NCBI RefSeq assembly: GCF_004341625.1
Contig: NZ_SLZG01000021.1
Location: 1-64,000 of the forward strand
DNA from: Rhizobium sp. BK376
GTDB taxonomy: Bacteria > Pseudomonadota > Alphaproteobacteria > Rhizobiales > Rhizobiaceae
Length of the DNA stretch: 64,000 nucleotides
Direction of reading: 5' to 3'
The notes below the pieces were generated by a model. The model had not been told where the DNA came from, searched no databases, and worked only from the letters and a program-made list of their open reading frames with translations. Positions 1 to 7,884 of the stretch are shown one piece after another. Position numbers and translations under genes: made by a program. Each line of letters starts with the position of its first letter. Within the stretch, counting starts at the first letter, position 1.

Positions 1-17
1 TGCCATCCAATGTCATT

Positions 18-1199
18 ATGTCCACAGTCTCCGTTGTGGACACAGAATCCCTCGATGCGCCGTCAATGAACAGGTGCAGGGATTTGCGCGCTTACATCTG
101 GACAGCCTATGCGTTAGCTGATCAATTCCGCCTTATGTCAGATTCCTTGATTCTCATTACTAATGACGGCACGCAGCTCAATGCTAAGGTTGAGATGCGC
201 CAGCACAGTCTCATCTTGCATAGCCGCAGCGGCAGAGACCGCAATCGCGACTATCGAACGGCGCTGGAATTACTGATGTCCCGCTTAGATAACTCTCAGA
301 TAGCCTACCGCGTTTACCTTGATAGCCGCCCGGTGCAAGACGTCGATCTAGCAGCAAGGGAGCTTCAGTTTGATCCACTGTCGCCGGTGACCGCTCGGTT
401 CGATCAACTCGTGCGGGCGATGAATAAGGGCAGCTCCAGTCACGGCGCTTGGCGGCGGCTTTTAATTGAAACCAACAGCCCAACAGCTGCTAGGTTGCGT
501 GAGGTTATCGGGGGTAAGCCTGCGGCGCTCCGCCTGCCTGCCAGTGAACTCAGAAAGGTCACGAGGACGCATATCCATAGTGCTGTCCAAAGACTGCTTG
601 ATGGCGACGACGCTCCGAACTTCGAGCAATCTCGAGACTACGATGCGTGGACGGCTGTTGGCGTTCCACTTGCGCCCAAGAAGGTGTTCGGTTTGGCTCT
701 TGAGGAAGCGCTTGGAATGGAGATTCTGCCAATGCATTTCAGCGCGGGGTGGGGCCAGATTTGCTTCGAACTCCTTGAAGACGCCGGACTCTGGATCGCG
801 CCCAAAAATAAAGGTATTGCGCGCCCGAAGCCCAGCCAGACGGACATGGCATCAACCTTGGCCGATTTTGTACCGACTGAAGAGGAGCTGAGTTGGATTG
901 AAGGCAATCCGAAGATTGTATCCCACTTGAAGCGCGAACGTCATCCGGGCCTAGCGAAAGAAAAGCGGGCGGATTTCATCAAGAATAACAAGCGGCTCTT
1001 TTGCGAGAACTGTAAGCTTGACCCGATAGAGCGGTACGGGGAGGAAGCAGGCACGGCATGTATCGAGGTTCACCATCATCGAACGCATGTGGCGAACATG
1101 CAGCCAGGGCACAAAACCAAGATGGAAGATTTGAAATGCTTATGCGCTAGCTGCCATAGAGTATTGCACCGCAAACTCGCCCTCGGTCTGGTGGTATAG
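18..1199 (+). CDS. HNH endonuclease domain protein
   Basis: 393 aa. The last 65 residues carry a zinc-type HNH nuclease signature: a CENC pair near residues 329-332, a CIEVHHHR segment around residue 350, and a closing CLCASCHRVLHR. Together these give the paired cysteines and the histidines of the beta-beta-alpha metal fold. The first 300 residues match no family I recognise and may recognise a DNA substrate. Restriction-type endonucleases with an unknown reader domain fused to a C-terminal HNH are known, so a restriction or defence role is plausible but unproven. The gene lies at the left edge of the window in low-GC accessory DNA and converges with the membrane-protein gene 9 bases downstream. 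The ATG at 18 is the first in frame; an earlier start outside the window cannot be excluded. Confidence 0.75.
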   Translation: MSTVSVVDTESLDAPSMNRCRDLRAYIWTAYALADQFRLMSDSLILITNDGTQLNAKVEMRQHSLILHSRSGRDRNRDYRTALELLMSRLDNSQIAYRVYLDSRPVQDVDLAARELQFDPLSPVTARFDQLVRAMNKGSSSHGAWRRLLIETNSPTAARLREVIGGKPAALRLPASELRKVTRTHIHSAVQRLLDGDDAPNFEQSRDYDAWTAVGVPLAPKKVFGLALEEALGMEILPMHFSAGWGQICFELLEDAGLWIAPKNKGIARPKPSQTDMASTLADFVPTEEELSWIEGNPKIVSHLKRERHPGLAKEKRADFIKNNKRLFCENCKLDPIERYGEEAGTACIEVHHHRTHVANMQPGHKTKMEDLKCLCASCHRVLHRKLALGLVV

Positions 1200-1207
1200 A
1201 GGCAGGG

Positions 1208-1690
1208 CTATATCTTTGAGCCATCTTCGGGCTCGGCATCCAGCACCGTGTAGGTAACTCCCCCGGAGGCAGCCTCCCGTTTCTTGGCCAGCTCTCCTAA
1301 GACCGTGCGGGCAAACATGGAGCCTGCCCCCAGCACGATCCAAAGAGGCACCCCCACGGCTGTCCCCAGAGCGGCTATCCCAGCACCTTGGCCGCCAAAC
1401 AAGGCTATACCCGCCGCCGCGCCGCCAAGCCCCCAACGCTGCGACGAGGTTCTTTCGTCCCACCCAAGCCTCTTCATCTCTTTGCCTATTATCGAGACGA
1501 GGGGCCAAATGACCTTGCTCTTTGCGGTGATGGCAATAGCTTCCTTGGCCTTAAGGAGCTTCGGCATATCCCTTTCGCGCAACTCCAATAAGGCGATGAG
1601 CCATCCTCGCAGTGCCTCGCCTTGGGCGCCGGTTGCCATTGAGGCCACCCTCACGGCGACCTGAGAATTACGCCCTTCGATTTCGCCCAT
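1208..1690 (-). CDS. Small predicted membrane protein of the island operon
   Basis: 160 aa, no family recognised. The first 80 residues are charged and helical. Residues about 85-130 form a glycine- and alanine-rich hydrophobic stretch with GxxxG spacing, long enough for two membrane passes. The tail is short and acidic. A GGGGTGG sequence precedes the ATG. The gene starts 36 bases after the TIM-barrel gene on the same strand, so it is probably the last gene of a three-gene operon with the nucleotidyltransferase. A membrane effector role is only an inference from the context. Confidence 0.6.
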   Translation of the reverse strand: MGEIEGRNSQVAVRVASMATGAQGEALRGWLIALLELRERDMPKLLKAKEAIAITAKSKVIWPLVSIIGKEMKRLGWDERTSSQRWGLGGAAAGIALFGGQGAGIAALGTAVGVPLWIVLGAGSMFARTVLGELAKKREAASGGVTYTVLDAEPEDGSKI

Positions 1691-1726
1691 TTGCCACCCC
1701 GTTTCTCGCGCAAATACGGTTGGGGG

Positions 1727-2479
1727 TCATTCAGCGGCGGTAATGCCCCACGGAGGGGTTCTTGAAAAGGTATCAGTACCACGTGCGGTCTTAAGAGAGA
1801 GCAGCCGTTCGGTCTCGGCAATTTCGCTGACAATCTCGGTCTCAGCAACAACCGACTCCAAGATTACCGGCACCTTCGATAAAAGTGGCGCGAAGGGCTC
1901 GTAGGCTCGCTTGGCGGCAAATGACATAGCAAAGTGTCTGCCCTGACTGTTAACTTCACTAAGGTGGATCTGTGCCAGACGATCCTTGAATTCTTCGATT
2001 ATCGAGAGACCCTCTGTCATTGAAGAATCTACTTGACGTGCGTGCGCGATGTCAAAACACAACTTTGCTTCAGGTAGATGTCTGAAAAAGTCGCGTAGTT
2101 CTGCAGCAGTTCGTCCAACGCCTTTTCGCGAATCCATGTTCTCTAAGCAGAGACGTGCTCCAAGCTCAATCCACAAGACGATATCTTGGATAGTGTCGGG
2201 ATGCACGATGATATTTATGCCCATTTCAGCGATGAATTTGAGTTCTTTGACAAGGGCTCGCTCATCGGAGAAGTTGGTCGGCGCGTGAAAGCTTATGTAC
2301 TTGTATCGCTGCCTAAGCGCGGGCAACATTGACGGCAGTGCCTTCAAGAGAACAGGCAGTTCAACTGCCCGAAGCGCTGACAATTCAATCGCGTTGGCTG
2401 CCGTCGGCGCAAGCAGTTGCATAGCCCTTGCGAAGTCATCTTTAGCTATGGCGCCAGTCGAAAAACCGATGATTGCCAT
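1727..2479 (-). CDS. Xylose isomerase-like TIM-barrel protein
   Basis: 250 aa. The chain shows the strand-end metal-ligand pattern of the AP-endonuclease-2/sugar-phosphate isomerase barrel family: SFHAPTNF, IIVHPD, LCLENMD, CFDIAHA, QIHLSEVN and ILESVV. These supply His, Glu and Asp residues at the expected successive barrel strands. Family members include sugar epimerases and endonuclease IV, so the substrate cannot be deduced. The start codon overlaps the stop of the upstream nucleotidyltransferase gene (TAATG), which indicates translational coupling and a shared function. The gene is a little short for the family but looks intact. Confidence 0.7.
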   Translation of the reverse strand: MAIIGFSTGAIAKDDFARAMQLLAPTAANAIELSALRAVELPVLLKALPSMLPALRQRYKYISFHAPTNFSDERALVKELKFIAEMGINIIVHPDTIQDIVLWIELGARLCLENMDSRKGVGRTAAELRDFFRHLPEAKLCFDIAHARQVDSSMTEGLSIIEEFKDRLAQIHLSEVNSQGRHFAMSFAAKRAYEPFAPLLSKVPVILESVVAETEIVSEIAETERLLSLKTARGTDTFSRTPPWGITAAE

Positions 2480-3534
2480 TAGAAAACTCCATATTTTTTC
2501 ACGAGTTTGGTAATTTGCTCGTCGGATTCAAAGAGGAGTGCCGTTAGGGCTTCATCGAATTTTGTTGCGATACCACGAGCGTGCATAAAAACGTCGTCTT
2601 CGTACGCGTCTTCAGGGGATAGTCCCTCCAGGTGCATACGCTGGGTTTTGTCGTCGAGTATTCCTAGGAAAGCATCATAATTGTCAAATACAGCTGGCGC
2701 GAGTGACGGAGCATAAGTCAGTATAATCTTGGCTATAGACTCAAGCGGTGGTCGTTGTGCCCACTCTTTCAGGTGAGTTACCAGCTTTTGAACCACAAAA
2801 TCATCTTGGGTATCCTCGTTGTCTCGCAAAGCCCATGATATGCACATGAATAGCCCAGAAACGAAAATGAGCTTTCGAGACATCCGCAGCTTTATATTTC
2901 GAAGCGCCCACTTCTCACCCGCTCGCGCTCGGTATTTATTCGCATAGTCAACCGCAATCGTCCGCCAGAAGCGAACGACGTCATTCAACAGAAAGCGAGG
3001 TATTCGGTCATTGCGGCGATTGCCAGCTATGAAACTGGCATCCTCATCTACGTACCTGCCTAATATCGCGTTTAGAATGCGGCTTTGCACCTCTTTGCTC
3101 GATGAAGTCTCAATAGCAGTAGACTCCAGAAGCAACAGGAGCCGCCTTGTCATGTTCTTGTTAGTATCGTCGTCACCACCAATCGCGTGCACCAGCTCGT
3201 GGCTAAAAACCAGTCCGCCAAATACTTCCGTTGGCCCCGGAACTTTAAATTGGGCATCTTTAAGCTTTTGTTTGAGCTCATGTACGATACCTAAATGACC
3301 GGAAGCGGCGCGGCCATCGATAAGAACCGTCCAATCCAAGTCGCTGTCTGCGGTGTACTCGCGACGAGCCAACGAACCAAACACAATAAAGGCTCCTTCG
3401 TCGGTAGGCAGAAGACCCTCAACGAGCTTCGAAAGCTCCATTGCCTTCGAGACGCTCAACGCATCCGCTCTTGCTATATTGGTCCAGCGACTAGGATCTG
3501 TGCCTCGTAGAGTGTTAAGCGCGCTTGTCTGCAT
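2479..3534 (-). CDS. Nucleotidyltransferase-fold protein
   Basis: 351 aa. Residues about 50-75 read FGSLARREYTADSDLDW. This is the GS...DxD signature of the polymerase-beta nucleotidyltransferase superfamily, in a form close to the GlnD/DUF294 type. The third carboxylate is not obvious. The remaining 270 residues are mostly helical and unrecognised. The gene leads the operon nucleotidyltransferase, TIM-barrel, membrane protein, with the first two overlapping. It sits next to the integrase and is part of the island cargo. It could be a protein or nucleotide modifier, a toxin-like MNT enzyme, or a signal synthase; the sequence alone does not decide. Confidence 0.7.
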   Translation of the reverse strand: MQTSALNTLRGTDPSRWTNIARADALSVSKAMELSKLVEGLLPTDEGAFIVFGSLARREYTADSDLDWTVLIDGRAASGHLGIVHELKQKLKDAQFKVPGPTEVFGGLVFSHELVHAIGGDDDTNKNMTRRLLLLLESTAIETSSSKEVQSRILNAILGRYVDEDASFIAGNRRNDRIPRFLLNDVVRFWRTIAVDYANKYRARAGEKWALRNIKLRMSRKLIFVSGLFMCISWALRDNEDTQDDFVVQKLVTHLKEWAQRPPLESIAKIILTYAPSLAPAVFDNYDAFLGILDDKTQRMHLEGLSPEDAYEDDVFMHARGIATKFDEALTALLFESDEQITKLVKKYGVF

Positions 3535-3687
3535 TTCTCGCCCTATCGGTTCTTGATACTCTTCCAGCGAATTCTACCCCTAAGGCAGAATTTTGTCTTT
3601 TGTTGAGGAACACAAACGGCTCTCCCGAGCCTGAAAATTGCTGTCGGGAAAAGCAGGTTTGATTTGCCTTCTCCCTATATGACGTTG

Positions 3688-5088
3688 TCACAAGCCTACG
3701 GCAACTGTGTCATCCAGTTTAGGCAGCACTACGGCCTCAATACATAGCCTCGCCTGCTCAAGAAGAGGGCCGCCCGAATAGACGCCAAAGGTCATGCCTT
3801 GCCGCTTGTGTCCAACTACCACGGCGATAGTACTTTCGGGCTGTCCAGCCTGCTCTGCCTTGGTGATGAACCAGCGTCGGAAGCTGTGGAAGTTCACGAG
3901 ACCTCTCCGCTTCCCTTCTCGCTTTTCGTCCACCTTGCAAAGGCGCCGGTAGTCGGTAAACTCGTTGGAAGTCTTGAAAGACCGCTCCCGCAACGAATCT
4001 GATTTCCTGACGCCGGGCCACTCGGGGAAGATGTCATCCTCCGGTTTCTTGTCCTTCTTTCGGCGTTCAATGATTTCGTTCAGTTCGGAATGGATCGGGC
4101 ATAATCGCGGCCCCGGCTCTTTCTTCTGTGGCTTGAAGACGAAGACGCCATCATCTCGGCAGTCTTTGACCTTGAGGCACACGATGGCATCAAGGCGGGC
4201 ACCCGTCAGCGCCGCAATTCGCATTAAGTCGTGCATGTGGGGCTCAGCGCCACCAAGAAGGAGCGCCTTCATCTCATCATCCGAAAAGGGGCGTTCTTTT
4301 TGGTCTGTGGTCTGTTGGGGCTCCTTTAGCCGGCGCCCTTTCCAGACATTTGTCTCCACCTCATGACGATTTTCCAGCCACGTCCAGTAAACCGAGAGGC
4401 GACTTACATACTTGTTCAGGGTAACAGGCGTTAGATGATCGGTCATTGTCGGCAGCTCATCACAGAAGCGGACTGCTTCCTTCTTCGTTATTGCCTGCAG
4501 GTAGGGCGCAATGCCCTTATTCTTGCACCACTCCTTGAGAAGCCTCATGGCCCGCTTGTCGTCGGCTTGGGTACGGGGCTTTACGTGCGAGGTATCGAGG
4601 AATCGCTGGTGATGTTGATCGATAGGCGTCCTGTCTCCACGCGCTAAGTGAACGAACTCCGTTGCGGTGGTCAAACGATGAGGATCATAGGTCTCATTGC
4701 CAAATTCATCGAAGTCCTTGGGGCGACCGGCAAGCTTTTCAGCAATTATGCTAATCTCCTCGTCTACTTGATCCCGTTCTTCGACATCAAATGCTGCCTT
4801 TCTACGGTCGGCTAGTAGGGCGGCTTCAAGCATGGCCTTCTCTCGCGCCTGCTTTCGGGCGGTTTCCATCGAGAGTGACGGGTTTTCAGCTTGGGCGATG
4901 TTGGCCTTAAGCTCGGCGATGACGTCCCACTTCAGGCGATTCGCATTTCGCAAGCTATCCGTTCCGAGAGGCCTCTTGAGTTTCGTGCCGAGCTTCGAGT
5001 GCAGCCGTTTTGGGACGTTGATTACAACGCGCCACTGGCTACCGTGGATCTCCAAATATTTTCTATCCGACGATGATGGAAGCGGCAC
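3688..5088 (-). CDS. Tyrosine recombinase/integrase
   Basis: 466 aa. The N-terminal part resembles the small arm-binding domain common in proteobacterial island integrases (ISxWRVVINVPKRL-like). The C-terminal catalytic domain has the Arg in ALTGARLDAIVCLK, the HSFRRWF box (HxxR), the GHKRQGMTF histidine and the nucleophile Tyr in GVYSGG. All catalytic positions are present, so the enzyme is probably active. It is transcribed toward the island interior and lies 95 bases from the probable attachment site. Upstream are two direct copies of AGTACCCA at 5102-5109 and 5114-5121, which could be arm-type binding sites. Confidence 0.9.
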   Translation of the reverse strand: MPLPSSSDRKYLEIHGSQWRVVINVPKRLHSKLGTKLKRPLGTDSLRNANRLKWDVIAELKANIAQAENPSLSMETARKQAREKAMLEAALLADRRKAAFDVEERDQVDEEISIIAEKLAGRPKDFDEFGNETYDPHRLTTATEFVHLARGDRTPIDQHHQRFLDTSHVKPRTQADDKRAMRLLKEWCKNKGIAPYLQAITKKEAVRFCDELPTMTDHLTPVTLNKYVSRLSVYWTWLENRHEVETNVWKGRRLKEPQQTTDQKERPFSDDEMKALLLGGAEPHMHDLMRIAALTGARLDAIVCLKVKDCRDDGVFVFKPQKKEPGPRLCPIHSELNEIIERRKKDKKPEDDIFPEWPGVRKSDSLRERSFKTSNEFTDYRRLCKVDEKREGKRRGLVNFHSFRRWFITKAEQAGQPESTIAVVVGHKRQGMTFGVYSGGPLLEQARLCIEAVVLPKLDDTVAVGL

Positions 5089-5101
5089 GAAACGACCTCT
5101 G

Positions 5102-5121
5102 AGTACCCAGGAAAGTACCCA
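5102..5121. repeat. Two direct AGTACCCA repeats upstream of the integrase
   Basis: AGTACCCA occurs at 5102-5109 and 5114-5121, just before the integrase start. Short direct repeats in this position often serve as arm-type sites for the recombinase. Function is inferred from position only. Confidence 0.35.
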
Positions 5122-5182
5122 AAGCTAGTCCCATCAGGCATTGAAAATCAATAAGAAATTGAAATTCCTTGGGACTTTTTGT

Positions 5183-5212
5183 GGCGAGGTTGTATCCCGC
5201 TTAGCTCCACCA
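5183..5212 (+). other. Probable attachment site remnant (tmRNA/tRNA 3' end-like)
   Basis: The stretch has a T-arm-like GGTTGTATCCCGC followed by TTAGCTCCACCA, then AAAATTT. The E. coli ssrA gene ends in a very similar TCCCGC..AGCTCCACCA, and islands commonly insert there or in tRNA 3' ends. The integrase lies directly to the left, so this would be the displaced original 3' end, with the intact RNA gene outside the window to the left. No complete tRNA or tmRNA can be folded here. The 230 bases after it, up to the Panacea gene, contain no ORF I can support. Confidence 0.45.
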
Positions 5213-5441
5213 AAATTTCTTAAAGATTTTCGGGCTTAATTCTGTCGTGGATTGGTCATGCGCTGAGTACAAATGGGAAGGTACACCCCACCAAAGGTGT
5301 CCCGTTGAGCGATTTTCATACTTTTTCCGACCAAGGATCACACCTGGCCGGTAAAACAGAATAACGAAACGCTCGTAGCATTACGGCCAGAAAGATTTTG
5401 TTAACCTTTCATTCAGCGATTCTAGGCTATATATACAGGCC

Positions 5442-5969
5442 ATGAGATTTCAGGCGGACAAAGAGAAAATTATCGAAGCACTTCTCTATATCGTGTCCCG
5501 ATATGGTGAAGTGGGCCGTTTTCATGCTCTCAAAACCCTATATTTCGCTGATCGCGAACATCTCCGCCGGTATGGCAGGCCAGTGACAGGGGATCAGTAC
5601 ATTGCAATGGAAAACGGTCCTGTTCCATCTTACGCGTACTACGCGCTGAAACAGCAGTTACCGGAGCCCGAGCGCGATGTAGTTGCTAGCGCTCTTTCTC
5701 CCGTTTCAAATTCGTATCATCCAGCCTACCGTAAGCATCGCGATCCGGATCTCTCATACTTCAGCAAAACCGATATCAAGTGTCTTGAATGGGCTTTTGA
5801 TCACTGCCGAAATCGATCTTTTGGTGACATCTCTGATGAGACCCACGAGCATAAAGCTTGGAAGAACGCGCCATTGAACGGCGACATGAAGGCATCAGAA
5901 ATGCTGGACGGTGTTGATCGAAGTATTGTCGAGGAAGCGGAGATGTTCGCATCCTATGGCGTCCTGTAA
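5442..5969 (+). CDS. Panacea-domain (SocA/DUF4065-like) antitoxin
   Basis: 175 aa. The N-terminal half has the features of the Panacea fold: KIIEALLYIVSR, HALKTLYFADREHLRRYGRP, then GDQYIAMENGPVPS. Family members are antitoxins or phage proteins such as SocA, and the domain neutralises many unrelated toxins in PanAT systems. The gene overlaps the next ORF by 14 bases (ATG at 5956), as expected for an antitoxin-toxin pair. An AT-rich TATATATA element (5428-5435) lies just upstream of the start, so the promoter is close and could be autoregulated. GC content is lower than in the housekeeping part. Confidence 0.8.
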   Translation: MRFQADKEKIIEALLYIVSRYGEVGRFHALKTLYFADREHLRRYGRPVTGDQYIAMENGPVPSYAYYALKQQLPEPERDVVASALSPVSNSYHPAYRKHRDPDLSYFSKTDIKCLEWAFDHCRNRSFGDISDETHEHKAWKNAPLNGDMKASEMLDGVDRSIVEEAEMFASYGVL

Positions 5970-6330
5970 GCTTGGTCACATCTATATCGTTGACACTGTC
6001 CTTACGAAGCCACCAAAAGAAAAGTTTGCGCTATGCGTATGCGTGGCGGAAGGCTATTTTATTTGGATCAATACAAACGCTGCTCCCCATGGTCTTGATC
6101 AGCTCGAGATTTCCGCCGGCTGCCACGAGTTGATAAAGCATGACAGTCACATCGACCTATCCAGATTAGTCAAACATCCTGACTGGGAGCTGGATTCTGC
6201 CAAGGAATTTCCGTGTATCTCCGTGGCGATGTGTAAAGAAATCATTGCTCGTATTGACGATGGGCTAGACTTGCTTCCACCGCGCCATGCTGAAATCATT
6301 AAAGCAAATCTCAATTCCCTCCTTGGATAG
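5956..6330 (+). CDS. Probable PanT-type toxin partner
   Basis: 124 aa from the ATG at 5956, which overlaps the antitoxin gene. No family is certain. The start LGHIYIVDTVLTKPPKEKF followed by ALCVCVAEGYFIWINT resembles the opening beta strands of small SH3-barrel proteins of the PemK/MazF kind, but the usual catalytic residues are not evident. Residues 65-124 are helical. Position, size and overlap fit the toxin slot of a Panacea-domain system. An in-frame upstream ATG at 5911 would lengthen the overlap and is less likely. Confidence 0.55.
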   Translation: MASCKLGHIYIVDTVLTKPPKEKFALCVCVAEGYFIWINTNAAPHGLDQLEISAGCHELIKHDSHIDLSRLVKHPDWELDSAKEFPCISVAMCKEIIARIDDGLDLLPPRHAEIIKANLNSLLG

Positions 6331-6558
6331 TGGAGCTTGACGCGGCCCGTCTCAAACACGTGAAGCCGTCTCCGATAAATCCCAAGACCTTGAATCGGCC
6401 CCCCTTGGCCTAGAATCGCAGCCACGCTGTGTGTGCATCCTCGCCCGCTCGCGCCGCCGTCTCCTCACACGCCCGGGCACCCGTCCTACGCCTATTAGCG
6501 TAATTGAATTCCTGCCCCCCACGATGAACACTGTTCCCCGAACATTGGGGACTTCGAG

Positions 6559-7884
6559 TTGGCGTGGTTTTTTTTCGCCCTGACGACAGCGTTCAGTATC
6601 GTCCTTGTCGTGTACAATCTGCTTGTGCGCGGGCGTTACTTCCATTTTTCCTTCCTGGCGGCGGCGATATTTGTCGTTTTTGTCACCCCGCAAATGCCAG
6701 GCATCATCAACAGCCGGTTTATTGGTGAGGACGCGGTCGTAAAAACGCTGTTCTTCTCAATTCTCTGTCTGGCGATGTGCGTCATCGGCTGGGGCTGGGG
6801 GATGCGTGGCCAGAGCATACGCGACCTCAGGTTCAGCGAAAGCCGCTTGCTTGCTGGCGCTGCGGTCTTGTCGCTCTCCGGCGCCTATTTCTTCTACCAG
6901 TTCGATCATCTGCCTGACGAGGAGCGCCTGAGGGGGATCCTGACGGGTGCTGCCGTCTCCTATCTTTTCTTTGCCAAGTTGCTGGCCTACGGATTTGCCA
7001 TTGCGGTCCTCTGTTATGCGCGAAGGCCATCGTATCTGGCGCTTTCGATCATACTGTTCGACACGATGTTTTATTTGGAACGCATCGTGATCGCCGGACG
7101 ACGGGGAGATGCGGCTGAATTCTGCCTGATCATCGGGCTTGCTTACTGGTTCCAGCGGCGTTGGGCCGTTCCGCGATATGCCGTTGTCGCCAGCCTCATG
7201 TTCGCCGTCATCGCGATGATCGGGGCCGGGCAATACCGGGACGCGACATTCAACAACGGAACGACCAACTGGTCGGCTGTTCTCGATATCGACCTCAAGG
7301 AAAACTGGAATCAGCTGATAGCCCAAGGCGGCGCGGAAATGACGAACGCGGTCACGGCTATCAACAATATCGATGAGCACAAGGGTTTCGACTATGGGAT
7401 CGAGCACTGGAACTCGATCGTCTTTGCCTTTGTTCCGGCCCAGCTCGTGGGCACCCCGTTCAAGAAATCTCTTGCCATTCCCGTCCCGTCTGTATTCCAG
7501 CTCGGATATGAGACCTCGGTCGGATCGACATCGACAGGGATGACGGATGCCTTTGCATCCTTCTGGTATTTTGGCTGCGTCAAGTTCCTGATCATCGCCT
7601 GGATCATGGGCTGGATCTACGCTGCCGCCATGCGGGGCAACACGGCAATGCAGCTCGTCTACATGATGTCGGTGGTCCCTTCGATGCTGACCATCACCCA
7701 TTTCACCAACGAGATCGTCATCGCTTGGATCCACCTCGCAGCGTTCATGTTCCCCGCGCTTTATTTCGCCCGGGTGCCTTCTCCACCCGACCCCGCCAAC
7801 AGCCGAGTTCCTTATGATGATGAAACGCAAGACATTTTGGATCGTCCTGGCATTGATCGTGATCACGGTCTCGCTGGAGGTTAG
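6559..7884 (+). CDS. O-antigen polymerase-like multi-spanning membrane protein
   Basis: 441 aa, with about ten hydrophobic segments and a large periplasmic-type loop around residues 225-320. This is the general layout of Wzy-type polysaccharide polymerases and related oligosaccharide repeat-unit polymerases. No transferase or flippase gene is nearby, so the pathway is unknown. The reading frame opens with a TTG at 6559. An ATG at 6524 is out of frame and is separated from the ORF by a run of eight T, where a length change would join the two. The 3' end overlaps the SGNH hydrolase gene by 71 bases. The 230 bases upstream hold no recognisable gene, only an inverted TTCCCC/GGGGA pair at about 6533-6550. 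Confidence 0.6.
   Translation: MAWFFFALTTAFSIVLVVYNLLVRGRYFHFSFLAAAIFVVFVTPQMPGIINSRFIGEDAVVKTLFFSILCLAMCVIGWGWGMRGQSIRDLRFSESRLLAGAAVLSLSGAYFFYQFDHLPDEERLRGILTGAAVSYLFFAKLLAYGFAIAVLCYARRPSYLALSIILFDTMFYLERIVIAGRRGDAAEFCLIIGLAYWFQRRWAVPRYAVVASLMFAVIAMIGAGQYRDATFNNGTTNWSAVLDIDLKENWNQLIAQGGAEMTNAVTAINNIDEHKGFDYGIEHWNSIVFAFVPAQLVGTPFKKSLAIPVPSVFQLGYETSVGSTSTGMTDAFASFWYFGCVKFLIIAWIMGWIYAAAMRGNTAMQLVYMMSVVPSMLTITHFTNEIVIAWIHLAAFMFPALYFARVPSPPDPANSRVPYDDETQDILDRPGIDRDHGLAGG

Noticed and set aside
5183..5212. A complete tRNA gene
   Set aside because: Only a T-arm-like piece and a CCA end exist; no D arm or anticodon arm fits upstream.
5911..5955. Start of the putative toxin at 5911
   Set aside because: It would give a 59-base overlap and an arginine-rich start without a binding site; the ATG at 5956 gives the usual short overlap.
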